NCBI GenBank assembly: GCA_947037115.1
Contig: CAMQTN010000014.1
Coordinates: 1 to 44,330, forward strand
DNA length: 44,330 nt
DNA from: an uncultured Lachnospiraceae bacterium
Lineage (GTDB): Bacteria > Bacillota > Clostridia > Lachnospirales > Lachnospiraceae
Reading direction: 5' to 3'
Positions 14,978 to 22,886 of the stretch are shown here, in pieces; the stretch's first letter is position 1; the number at the start of each line of letters is the position of its first letter. A model generated the notes under the pieces. It was given only the letters and a program-made list of their open reading frames with translations, was not told the origin of the DNA and made no database searches. Made by a program: the position numbers and the translations under genes.

Positions 14978-15032
14978 TTGACTTTTTAAAGTCGGTCTGA
15001 GATAATGTTAGAGGTGTACAGGGCCATGTACA
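14978..15032 (+). promoter_or_regulatory. pckA promoter with a palindrome at the start point
   Basis: TTGACT (14978-14983), 17 bases, GATAAT (15001-15006). A repeat of the palindromic TGTACA (15015-15020 and 15027-15032), six bases apart, covers the expected start of transcription and could be an operator or a 5' hairpin. The leader continues about 85 bases to the start codon. Confidence 0.6.
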
Positions 15033-15115
15033 TTACGAGGGACATTCGGGATTTCCGGGAGTAACTTCTGGAACATTCCGTGAACCAATACAATTTTTAA
15101 GGAGGAGAACGTAAA

Positions 15116-16831
15116 ATGGCAACAAAAGCGTATTATCCCATTTCCGAGATTGGCGCCGGCAAAGCTGGTTTTTCCAAGACCCGTTCCATTATCGAGGCGG
15201 CATTCTACGGAAACAACGTAGTCAAGGTAAACACATTGAGAGAGGCTTATGAGCTGGCTAAGAATTCACCCGGTACCGTGGTGACGGATATGCCGATTAA
15301 GGATGGCGAGACCTTTGGTCTTCCCGCAGACGCTAAGGTGCTGTTATTCAACGACGGCGCTGTAACCGGCCGTTATGCGGCAGCGCGCCGTATTAAGGGC
15401 GAGCCCGGCGTAGACGAGGCGAAGCTGGATAAAGTGGTTATGGATGCGATCTATGAGACCCGCTGGAAAACCATGTACCATGCAGAGTGCTTTGTTGGTC
15501 TGGATCCCGAGTTTATGGCGAAAGCACATCTTCTTATTCCGGAAGGAGAGGAGAACCTGCTTTACAACTGGATGATCAACTTCCAGTATATGTCTGACGA
15601 GTATGTAAAGATGTATAAAAAGTCTCAGCCTATTGGCGGTGGCAAAGAGCCTGACATCTACATTTTCTCTGATCCTCAGTGGGCTCCTCACGAGGCTCCC
15701 GATGTAGATTACAGCTGCTTAAGCGATCCGCTGACACTGTGCTACTTTGATACCAACGAGAACTGCGCTGCAATCCTCGGTATGAAATATTTTGGTGAGC
15801 ACAAGAAGGGTACCCTGACCATGGCATGGGCTCTTGCGAACAGGAACGGTTATGCATCCTGCCACGGCGGTCAGAAAGAATACTCCTTAGAGGGCGGCAA
15901 GAAGTTCGTTGCTTCCGTTTATGGTCTGTCAGGTTCCGGTAAGTCTACCCTGACCCATGCAAAGCATGACGGCAAGTACGATCAGTTCGGCGGCATCAAG
16001 GTGCTTCACGATGACGCTTTCATCATCAACAGCGATACCTGTTCTTCCATTGCTCTGGAGCCTACTTACTTTGATAAGACTTCGGATTACCCGACAGGAT
16101 GTCCTGACAACGAGTTCCTGTTATCTGCTCAGAACTGCTCCTGCACCATGGACAGCGAGGGCAAGATTCAGCTTGTTACTGAGGATATCAGAAACGGTAA
16201 CGGCCGTGCGATTAAGTCCAAATTATGGTCTCCTAACCGTGTAGATAAGATCGACGCACCTGTGAATGCGATCTTCTGGATTATGAAAGATCCTACCATT
16301 CCGCCGATCGTTAAGCTGAAAGGTTCTGCGCTGGCATCCGTTATGGGCGCTACGCTGGCTACTAAGACTTCCACGGCAGAGCGTGTTGCGGCAGGCACCG
16401 ATCTGAATGCAATCCGTATCGTACCTTATGCTAACCCGTTCAGAACTTATCCTCTGGTTAACGACTATGAGAAGTTCAAGAAGCTGGTTGAGGAGAAGAA
16501 CGTAGACTGCTACATCGTGAATACCGGTGACTTCATGGGTCACAAGTGCCAGAAGGAAGATACGCTGGGCATTCTTGAGACCATCGTTGAAGGCAAGGCG
16601 AAATTCGAGCAGTGGGGTCCTTTCGAGGATATCGAGATCATGAACGACTGGAGCGGCAAGACAGGCGACTTCACACCTGACTTGAATGACGCTGACTATA
16701 AGGCTCAGTTGAAGAGCGCTCTGCAGACCCGTGTGGATGCAGTTAAGGGCTTTGCTGAGAAGAAGGAAGGCTATGATAAGCTTCCTGACGAGGCACTGGC
16801 GGCTCTTGAGAAGCTGGTTAGCGCTCTGTAA
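15116..16831 (+). CDS. pckA: Phosphoenolpyruvate carboxykinase (ATP)
   Basis: 571 residues, somewhat longer than the usual 530-540. It interconverts oxaloacetate plus ATP with phosphoenolpyruvate, CO2 and ADP. In fermenting gut anaerobes it can run toward CO2 fixation, making ATP and oxaloacetate. The P-loop GLSGSGKST starts at residue 270, and the kinase-2 motif HDDAF follows. The ATP form is told from the GTP form by this P-loop and by the LWSPNRVDKIDAPV region. Codon choice is strongly biased and the ribosome site is ideal (AAGGAGGAG), which points to very high expression. It is monocistronic and ends at a strong terminator. Confidence 0.95.
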   Translation: MATKAYYPISEIGAGKAGFSKTRSIIEAAFYGNNVVKVNTLREAYELAKNSPGTVVTDMPIKDGETFGLPADAKVLLFNDGAVTGRYAAARRIKGEPGVDEAKLDKVVMDAIYETRWKTMYHAECFVGLDPEFMAKAHLLIPEGEENLLYNWMINFQYMSDEYVKMYKKSQPIGGGKEPDIYIFSDPQWAPHEAPDVDYSCLSDPLTLCYFDTNENCAAILGMKYFGEHKKGTLTMAWALANRNGYASCHGGQKEYSLEGGKKFVASVYGLSGSGKSTLTHAKHDGKYDQFGGIKVLHDDAFIINSDTCSSIALEPTYFDKTSDYPTGCPDNEFLLSAQNCSCTMDSEGKIQLVTEDIRNGNGRAIKSKLWSPNRVDKIDAPVNAIFWIMKDPTIPPIVKLKGSALASVMGATLATKTSTAERVAAGTDLNAIRIVPYANPFRTYPLVNDYEKFKKLVEEKNVDCYIVNTGDFMGHKCQKEDTLGILETIVEGKAKFEQWGPFEDIEIMNDWSGKTGDFTPDLNDADYKAQLKSALQTRVDAVKGFAEKKEGYDKLPDEALAALEKLVSAL

Positions 16832-16852
16832 TTATTTAAAAATTGTGTTTGG

Positions 16853-16883
16853 AAAAGGCGGAGCGGAATGCTTCGCCTTTTTT
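16853..16883 (+). terminator. Terminator of pckA
   Basis: A stem of AAAAGGCGGAGC with GCTTCGCCTTTT, including one G-U pair, around a GGAAT loop, followed by TT. It lies 21 bases after the stop. Confidence 0.9.
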
Positions 16884-16906
16884 ATGCCAGATGCCAAAAA
16901 ATTCTG

Positions 16907-16935
16907 TTGTATTCTGCGGTCAATTCGGATATAAT
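16907..16935 (+). promoter_or_regulatory. Promoter of the 6S-like RNA
   Basis: TTGTAT (16907-16912), 17 bases, TATAAT (16930-16935). Transcription would begin near 16942. Confidence 0.65.
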
Positions 16936-16941
16936 AGATGT

Positions 16942-17125
16942 AACCTGAAATGCACGATAAAGTCTTGTTATTTTGAACCTACAGATACTTTAAACGGGAT
17001 TCCTACATTGTCATATAGATGTCAGGCCTCCAGCCTTTAGGGCATTGCGCAGTGGAAGACAGAAGTATGGTTGCGGTTACCCACCTAGCATTGCTAGGAG
17101 TCAAAATACAAGATACGGCATTTTG
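16942..17125 (+). ncRNA. ssrS: Structured RNA, probably 6S RNA
   Basis: There is no credible reading frame here, but there is a promoter in front and a long closing stem. AAATGC (16948-16953) pairs with GCATTT (17118-17123). Inside that, TCTTGTTATTTTGA (16963-16976) pairs with TCAAAATACAAGA (17101-17113) with one bulge. Near the 3' side lies a small hairpin, CCTAGCA with TGCTAGG. A rod of about 185 bases with a large central unpaired region fits 6S RNA, which binds sigma-A RNA polymerase in stationary phase. The sequence also recalls clostridial 6S RNAs, but from memory only. It could instead be a leader acting on ddh. Confidence 0.55.
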
Positions 17126-17145
17126 GGGATATATACGAAAGATGG

Positions 17146-17174
17146 AAAAGCAGTCGTCTTGTGCGGCTGCTTTT
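17146..17174 (+). terminator. Terminator-like hairpin just before ddh
   Basis: AAAAGCAGTCG pairs with CGGCTGCTTTT (one G-U pair) around TCTTGTG. The T-run is part of the stem and only GCA follows, so stopping may be partial. The ddh ribosome site GGAGG begins seven bases later, so reading through this stem would deliver the ddh message. Confidence 0.65.
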
Positions 17175-17190
17175 GCAGATGGAGGGAAAA

Positions 17191-18177
17191 ATGAATATCA
17201 GAATTGGAATTTCAGGTTACGGAAATCTGGGACGGGGCGTGGAGTGCGCCATTAGGCAGAATGCAGATATGGAGCTGGCGGCGGTATTTACCCGCAGAGA
17301 TCCAAAGCAGGTATCTGTCCTTACGAAGACGGCTTCTGTCTGTCATGTATCGGAGGCGGCAGAATGGAAGGACAAGATTGACGTGATGATTTTGTGTGGA
17401 GGAAGTGCAACCGATCTGCCGACACAGACGCCGGAATTTGCGAAGCTGTTTAATGTTGTGGACAGTTTTGACACCCATGCCAACATACCGAAGCATTTTG
17501 AAAATGTGGATTCGGCTGCAAAGGAATCCGGGAAAGTGGGTATTATTTCCGTTGGCTGGGACCCGGGGATGTTTTCTCTGAACAGGATGTATGCTTCCGC
17601 CATTCTGCCAAACGGCAGGGATTATACATTCTGGGGAAAGGGTGTCAGTCAGGGGCATTCTGACGCGATAAGACGGATCGAGGGCGTGAAGGATGCCAGA
17701 CAGTATACGATCCCGGTTGAGACGGCTTTGGAGTCTGTGAGAGAGGGAAAAAACCCCGCGCTTTCGACCAGAGAAAAACACACCAGAGAGTGTTATGTGG
17801 TTCTGGAAGAGGGAGCGGATGCGGCAAAGGTTGAGCAGGAGATCAAGACCATGCCGAATTACTTTGCGGACTACGATACCACAGTACATTTTATCAGCGA
17901 AGAAGAATTAGAGAGGGAACACAGCGGCATTCCCCACGGCGGATTCGTACTTCGCAGCGGAAAAACGGGGTGGGAAGAGGAAAACAATCATCTGATAGAG
18001 TACCGCTTAAAGCTGGATTCCAATCCGGAATTTACCGCCAGTGTGATTGTGGCTTATGCGAGAGCGGCCTGCCGTCTCTACAGGGAGGGACAGACAGGGG
18101 CAAAGACCGTGTTTGATATCCCGCCTGCCTATCTGAGCGCTAAGGACGGGGCGGCGCTCCGGGCGGAGATGTTGTAG
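17191..18177 (+). CDS. ddh: meso-Diaminopimelate dehydrogenase
   Basis: 328 residues. It makes meso-diaminopimelate in one step from tetrahydrodipicolinate, ammonia and NADPH, serving lysine and peptidoglycan synthesis. The NADPH fold begins with GYGNLGRG, followed by FTRRDP, typical of NADPH preference. Substrate-site motifs SFDTHANIP, VGWDPGMFSLNR and WGKGVSQGHSDAIRR are all present. The start follows GGAGGG; longer in-frame versions run into the terminator hairpin. No separate promoter is clear, so expression may depend on reading through from the structured RNA upstream. Confidence 0.95.
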   Translation: MNIRIGISGYGNLGRGVECAIRQNADMELAAVFTRRDPKQVSVLTKTASVCHVSEAAEWKDKIDVMILCGGSATDLPTQTPEFAKLFNVVDSFDTHANIPKHFENVDSAAKESGKVGIISVGWDPGMFSLNRMYASAILPNGRDYTFWGKGVSQGHSDAIRRIEGVKDARQYTIPVETALESVREGKNPALSTREKHTRECYVVLEEGADAAKVEQEIKTMPNYFADYDTTVHFISEEELEREHSGIPHGGFVLRSGKTGWEEENNHLIEYRLKLDSNPEFTASVIVAYARAACRLYREGQTGAKTVFDIPPAYLSAKDGAALRAEML

Positions 18178-18189
18178 AGAGGAAATTTG

Positions 18190-18216
18190 TCAGCGGGTAT
18201 GTATGGTACCCGCTGA
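18190..18216 (+). repeat. Hairpin, first copy of a GCGGGTA repeat
   Basis: A perfect 10-base inverted repeat, TCAGCGGGTA with TACCCGCTGA, and a 7-base loop, 12 bases after ddh. No T-run follows. A related hairpin lies at 19695-19717 on the other side of the next gene, sharing TACCCGCTGA. Confidence 0.6.
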
Positions 18217-18268
18217 ACCTGATTCTGCACATTTTACAAAAGAACGGACAGAGAGTGGTGCATATACA

Positions 18269-19642
18269 ATGAAGATATTAAAGAGAACTACATTGATTAT
18301 GGTATGTATTTCCGCGTTGTATCTGGCAGTATCGGCGTTGTTGTCTTTTACGGACATAGTTTTTCGCGCATGGGCAGATGTGCTGGGGCAGATGATGACG
18401 GCGGTCTTTACACCGATTATGATTCTCGTGTTGGCGCTGGCATTTCTGTACCGAAGCGAACGCATCCGTCAGGTTGTCAAAACGGTATGCATCGTGGCGG
18501 CTGTGATTGTGTGCGGCGTATATGTATGTTTGGCGATGTTTCTTATCATGTTGGGAAGTCAGGAGGAGAGAAGGCTTACCAGACATCTTCTTGTGACGGA
18601 TGAATCTTTTCTGAGCAAGAGGGACCCGGTCTATTACCGGCCGACGGGATTTCTCTTTAAGCGGCCGACGAAGATTACGCCAAAAGATCAGGCGGAGTAT
18701 CTGGAAGAAAAATACCAGAGGCCGTTTGGTGTACTGGGACAGGACGGTTTTGACGGCATTGTCTATGATTTGGAGTTACCGGAGGTTAAGGTATCCGTAT
18801 GGCTTTCCGGCATGTCTCTTGCGGACAATTATGTGGAAGAGCTGACCATTGCGGAACTGCTCAAGGTCTACAGCGGCGTGGATATGGAGCGGGGCTATCA
18901 TACCGTAGAAGTAAATGGCTGTGAATATCTGTGCCTGGAGGCATCCGGCTATGATGACATACCGGCGCTTTCCGGGGATATTGTGTGCCTGATGGCCGGC
19001 GTGATGAGCGGAGGTTTTTCCAGGTCAGGGGATGCGGCGGAAATCTATCAGGAATATAGGGGTGCGGTTTATTTTTCTTTCGGCGCAGAAGTTGGTTATA
19101 CGGAGAGCGTTTCCTTTGGCGGGAAAAACAGCGAATGGCCGGTCGATGTCGAGGCTGTCGTTCGCACCGCTTACCGCAAGTATGGAGATGATGGGTCTGT
19201 GGAGAATCAGGGACTGTATTCTAATACAGAAGAAAGCAGCGCGGAGGGAACCGTTCCTGAGCCTGCACCTGAAACGGAGCTTGAATCCGGGACGGATTAC
19301 CGGGAGGAGGCGGCGAAAGCTGTCTATGACGCTATATTGGCGGAGCAGGGATTTTCCTATGAGGTGAACTACAATGCCAAGGGAAATCTCTATATCGATT
19401 TGGGCAGTAAAACGTCGGAGGAGGACGGAAAGACATATTCCTATCGTCTGGTATATGACCGGACTTCTGAAAACGGCGCCTGTGAGCTGCTGGTACTTTA
19501 TCGCTCCCTGGAGGGATCGGACAACGAGACAATTGTGGATATGTATGCGGTGGAGACGGCTACCGGGAAGGTAGTCGCCTCCGGCAGGAAGGCCTGGAGC
19601 GATGTAGGGACGAAGGAATACCGGGAGATGACCGGGGAGTGA
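18269..19642 (+). CDS. Unknown protein with three N-terminal membrane segments
   Basis: 457 residues, no family recognised. Three hydrophobic segments (about residues 7-28, 40-60 and 68-95) are followed by a large soluble part, probably outside the cell. A linker rich in Glu, Pro and Ser (about 320-350, with PEPAPETELESG) separates a final domain of about 100 residues (YREEAAKAVYDAILAEQGFS to the end). That domain has a strand-rich pattern and could be a PepSY-like or lipoprotein-like fold, though no motif proves it. The start at 18269 is the first ATG before the membrane segment; its ribosome site is weak (GAGAG). It is flanked by a pair of related hairpins and is probably expressed alone at low level. 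Confidence 0.75.
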   Translation: MKILKRTTLIMVCISALYLAVSALLSFTDIVFRAWADVLGQMMTAVFTPIMILVLALAFLYRSERIRQVVKTVCIVAAVIVCGVYVCLAMFLIMLGSQEERRLTRHLLVTDESFLSKRDPVYYRPTGFLFKRPTKITPKDQAEYLEEKYQRPFGVLGQDGFDGIVYDLELPEVKVSVWLSGMSLADNYVEELTIAELLKVYSGVDMERGYHTVEVNGCEYLCLEASGYDDIPALSGDIVCLMAGVMSGGFSRSGDAAEIYQEYRGAVYFSFGAEVGYTESVSFGGKNSEWPVDVEAVVRTAYRKYGDDGSVENQGLYSNTEESSAEGTVPEPAPETELESGTDYREEAAKAVYDAILAEQGFSYEVNYNAKGNLYIDLGSKTSEEDGKTYSYRLVYDRTSENGACELLVLYRSLEGSDNETIVDMYAVETATGKVVASGRKAWSDVGTKEYREMTGE

Positions 19643-19694
19643 GAGAGGAGCAGACCGGAACAGATAGTAAAATCAGAAGCAGCAGGAAGAGCCG

Positions 19695-19717
19695 GCGGGT
19701 ACGTCAGTACCCGCTGA
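19695..19717. repeat. Hairpin, second copy of the GCGGGTA repeat, over a stop codon
   Basis: GCGGGTAC (19695-19702) pairs with GTACCCGC (19707-19714) around a 4-base loop; the final GCTGA matches the first copy at 18190-18216. The minus-strand TGA stop of the permease gene (19704-19706) lies in the loop. There is no T-run on either strand. It may protect or end the permease transcript. Confidence 0.55.
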
Positions 19718-22079
19718 TTGTATCTACAATGGACATTTGCCGAAGTTTTTTCAGAGGGCCTTTCACAGCCAGAAAGACGGAAATACCCATGACGCAGAGA
19801 ATGACGCAGAGTTCCAAAGAGGGAAAACTCCATGTCTCATGCCAGCGGGTGGTAACCAGCATGGTGAACAGTTTTCTGTTGAGGGCAAGGCCGGCCGCTG
19901 TGCCGAGGACACCACCCGAAACGGCGTAGGTAAGCGTTTCTGCGATGACCATTCTGGATAACTGTCCGGCGCTTAAGCCGATGGCCCGAAGGCTGCCGTA
20001 CTGCTTTCTTCTGGCTTCCACACTCATGGCTACACAGTTGACGATATTGCAGACTGTAACCAGAGCGATCAGGAGCAGAAAACCGTAGATAAAGAGATGG
20101 AAGGCATATCCTGCGCCCCGCACATTCTGATTGTCTGCCCGGCGGTCGGAAAAGGTGAAGTCTGTGCCCGCGATCGCGCGGATTGCGTCAACATCCTCGT
20201 CGACTGCGCTGCGCTTTAACTGGATATCTATGATGGTGTAGTCGTTTAAACCGGTCATCTGACGGAAAGTCTCTTCCGAACAGAGAATGATTTCACCGCT
20301 CTCCGTGTTGAATGGACATTCGGATACGGTACCAATGATTTTGATGTTGTGGGAGCCGTTTTCTGTCGTGAGTGTCACGGTGTCGCCATTTTTTATCCCA
20401 CCTGTATTGTTATACTGGGGAGCGGCTACAGCCAGCCCTGTGCCTGGGGTGTCCAGGGCGTCAGAGACGGTTCCGTCAATCAGATATTTTTCTGCCCACT
20501 TAAACTGGATTTCGTCGTAGGAAACCAGCATGGCTGTGGTCGTTTCACCGTTTGCCGTAACAGGCAGGTCGTAGGCGAACATCCTGCCGTAGGCGCGTTT
20601 GACGGACGGCTGTCCGAGAAGTTTTTCGGGCAGATTATGGTCAAGTGTGCAGGCGTTGTCGGTTGATACAATGGACAGATCCGGCGTCCATGGATGCAGG
20701 ACATTTATGGCGTGCTTCATAAAATCCACTGTGGTGGCAAAGGAGAGAAACAGGATAATGCTAAGGGCGAAACTGGCCGTCACGAGAAGGAAATTTCTGC
20801 GGTTTGCCCTGGCATGATGGATGCCAAGCGCTGTCTCTACCTTGCAAAGAGCAGTATTTGCCGCGCTGTGCACAGGGGCGCTGGTGTCGGCCCGGCCGCT
20901 CACTGCTGTCAGTGGAGACACAAAAGAGGCTTTTCTGGCGGGAGCGCGGGAGGCGAGAATGACCGTCAGGAGGCCGATCAGGATTCCGGCGAGAATGCTT
21001 GGCGGGCTGATGGCGAAGGCGGGCATTGTCTCGAAATATTTGGGACTCAGAAAGCGCAGCAGGGCGCACAGGAGCCAGATCATCGCCATACTTGCCGTCA
21101 GGGCGGCGGGAATGGCAAAGCCGCAAAGACCAAGAGCTTCCCGGTGCACCAGGCGGATGATCTGTTTGGGCGTTGCGCCGATGCAGCGGAGCATGCCGAA
21201 AAAGGCCGTCCGCCCGGCAATATTGCTGTTTAAGCTGCTGGCGATCATCAGGACGCCGGACAGAAGGACAAGCACAGAGAGAAGCAGGGCCGCTGAATAG
21301 ATCGTGACCATGAACAGATTCCCTTCATCGCTCTGGCCGAGCAGGCCAAGCAGCATGGCCTGCTCCATAACCTGCTCATCTGAGAGGGAAAACTGGGTTT
21401 TGATATCGTTAATTGTTCTCCGCAAATGTCTGTGTCCATAAAGCTGTACCATAAAGACGCTGTCATAATCGTCCGGCTCTCCGTCAACGACATTGGGGAA
21501 GAAGGAACGGAAGGCGTCTGTGTCCATTATGATGCCATACACGTCATTCCGAAGTATCATGGATGGATTTTCAACGAATCCTGATATGCGGAAGGAGGTT
21601 TCCATGCCGGAAGCGTCACGGATTGGAATTTGACTTCCTAATTCAACACCAAGTTTTTTTCGGACATTGGAGGTTACCAATACCTCATTTTCATCCTGTG
21701 GGAAAGTGCCCTCCGTGACAAGACCGGCATAGATGTCTGTTACATAGGGAGCGTCTACACCGCAGATTACCGTATCTGTTCCGCCGATGGTGTAGTTCAT
21801 GTCCAGCCTGTAATTCAGGACACCGTAGCAGGAGAAGGCCCTGACCTCCGGGCGCGCGGCGATCATGGCCGCCGTCTCGTCGCTGATATTTTTCAGGGCA
21901 ATGTGCCAGTTGCCGTCGTCCTGTTTGGTTTTCAGAATCATACTTCGGATATACATGTCCGCCATGCCGAAGATGGTGGACACAAGGAACACCGACAGGA
22001 TGATGCACAGGATGGACATGCGGTTCTGCTTCCTGTGTACTTTGGCATAGTGGGGAACCAGTTCAAGATAATTTTTCAT
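19704..22079 (-). CDS. FtsX-like ABC permease with two outer domains (module 2)
   Basis: 791 residues. It has one membrane helix (about 22-45), an outer domain (45-265), three helices (about 270-390), another helix (about 430-450), a second outer domain (450-665) and three final helices (670-785). This is two FtsX units in tandem, each with a large outer domain, unlike the single outer domain of the permease at 5953. Such proteins export or extract lipids, lipoproteins or peptides from the membrane. Coupling segments FFGMLRCIGATPKQIIRLVH and QYGSLRAIGLSAGQLSRMVI are recognisable. The start follows GGGAGG and lies inside the end of the ATPase gene (17-base overlap), showing coupled translation. 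Confidence 0.9.
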   Translation of the reverse strand: MKNYLELVPHYAKVHRKQNRMSILCIILSVFLVSTIFGMADMYIRSMILKTKQDDGNWHIALKNISDETAAMIAARPEVRAFSCYGVLNYRLDMNYTIGGTDTVICGVDAPYVTDIYAGLVTEGTFPQDENEVLVTSNVRKKLGVELGSQIPIRDASGMETSFRISGFVENPSMILRNDVYGIIMDTDAFRSFFPNVVDGEPDDYDSVFMVQLYGHRHLRRTINDIKTQFSLSDEQVMEQAMLLGLLGQSDEGNLFMVTIYSAALLLSVLVLLSGVLMIASSLNSNIAGRTAFFGMLRCIGATPKQIIRLVHREALGLCGFAIPAALTASMAMIWLLCALLRFLSPKYFETMPAFAISPPSILAGILIGLLTVILASRAPARKASFVSPLTAVSGRADTSAPVHSAANTALCKVETALGIHHARANRRNFLLVTASFALSIILFLSFATTVDFMKHAINVLHPWTPDLSIVSTDNACTLDHNLPEKLLGQPSVKRAYGRMFAYDLPVTANGETTTAMLVSYDEIQFKWAEKYLIDGTVSDALDTPGTGLAVAAPQYNNTGGIKNGDTVTLTTENGSHNIKIIGTVSECPFNTESGEIILCSEETFRQMTGLNDYTIIDIQLKRSAVDEDVDAIRAIAGTDFTFSDRRADNQNVRGAGYAFHLFIYGFLLLIALVTVCNIVNCVAMSVEARRKQYGSLRAIGLSAGQLSRMVIAETLTYAVSGGVLGTAAGLALNRKLFTMLVTTRWHETWSFPSLELCVILCVMGISVFLAVKGPLKKLRQMSIVDTISGY

Positions 22080-22779
22080 CACGAAATCCCTCCCTGCCTG
22101 TGTCAGTTTCCCCCAGCTCTGCCAGACAGCCGTCGGACACTTGCAGAACTCTGTCCGCTGAGGCTGCAAGACTGGTGTTATGCGTGATCATAAGGATTGT
22201 CTGCTGGTACTTTCTGGAAGCGCGAAGTAAGAGATCCAGGACTTCCATGCTGTTGCGGCTGTCCAGATTGCCGGTAGGTTCGTCAGCCAGAATCAGCTTT
22301 GGATCAGTGATCAGGGCGCGGCCAATGGCGACGCGCTGCTTTTGTCCGCCGGAGAGCTGGTTCGGGAGATGGCGGCGTCTGTCCTGTAGTCCCAAAAGGG
22401 AGAGAAGCGAGTCTAATGTGTCGGGGTTTGGTCTGCGGTAGTCCAGCAGGAGCGGGAAAATAATGTTCTGCTCCACATTCAGTTCTTCTACCAGCTGAAA
22501 GGACTGGAATACGAAGCCGATGTTGCGTCTGCGGAAGATGGTGCGTTCTTCTTCGTTCATGGAAAAAAGGTTATGGCCGTCGATGAGGATATCGCCGGAA
22601 GTAGGGAGATCGAGAGCGCCTATCAGATTGAGCAGAGTACTCTTGCCGGAGCCGGATTCACCGACCACCGCACAAAATTCTCCCTTATGCAGGGAGAAAG
22701 AAACATGTTTCAGGGCATCTACTTTTACGGCAGATTTGCCGTAGGTTTTACAGAGATTTTGTACCTGTAAGATCTGCAT
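22063..22779 (-). CDS. ABC transporter ATP-binding protein (module 2)
   Basis: 238 residues. Walker A is GESGSGKST (about 39-47), followed by the Q-loop VFQSFQLV, signature LSGGQKQR, Walker B LILADEPTGNLD and switch ITHNT. It belongs to the same MacB/LolD-like branch as the protein at 5267, but the two are not close copies. It powers the permease encoded directly downstream. It is separated from the upstream kinase gene by 107 bases that hold a likely regulated promoter, so the transporter can be induced apart from its regulators. Confidence 0.95.
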   Translation of the reverse strand: MQILQVQNLCKTYGKSAVKVDALKHVSFSLHKGEFCAVVGESGSGKSTLLNLIGALDLPTSGDILIDGHNLFSMNEEERTIFRRRNIGFVFQSFQLVEELNVEQNIIFPLLLDYRRPNPDTLDSLLSLLGLQDRRRHLPNQLSGGQKQRVAIGRALITDPKLILADEPTGNLDSRNSMEVLDLLLRASRKYQQTILMITHNTSLAASADRVLQVSDGCLAELGETDTGREGFRDEKLS

Positions 22780-22831
22780 GATTTGTCAATTCCTTTCTTG
22801 TCTTAGTAAATTCAATTTGTCTGTGTAAAAT

Positions 22832-22886
22832 AATGTAACAAGAAAGCCTTACAGTACCGTGAATTTCAACTTACAGTTTTGTAAGG
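22832..22886 (-). promoter_or_regulatory. Promoter with direct repeats for the ABC genes of module 2
   Basis: On the minus strand ACTGTAAG occurs twice (plus-strand positions 22870-22877 and 22848-22855), 22 bases apart, which is two helical turns. Ten bases after the second copy is TACATT (22832-22837), a plausible -10, with no good -35. An inverted pair, CCTTACA (22847-22853) and TGTAAGG (22880-22886), overlaps the repeats. The layout fits activation by the OmpR-type regulator of this module. Confidence 0.5.

Noticed and set aside
17212..17889. A 225-codon minus-strand frame opposite ddh
   Set aside because: It is a shadow of a strongly biased coding gene; no ribosome site or domain.
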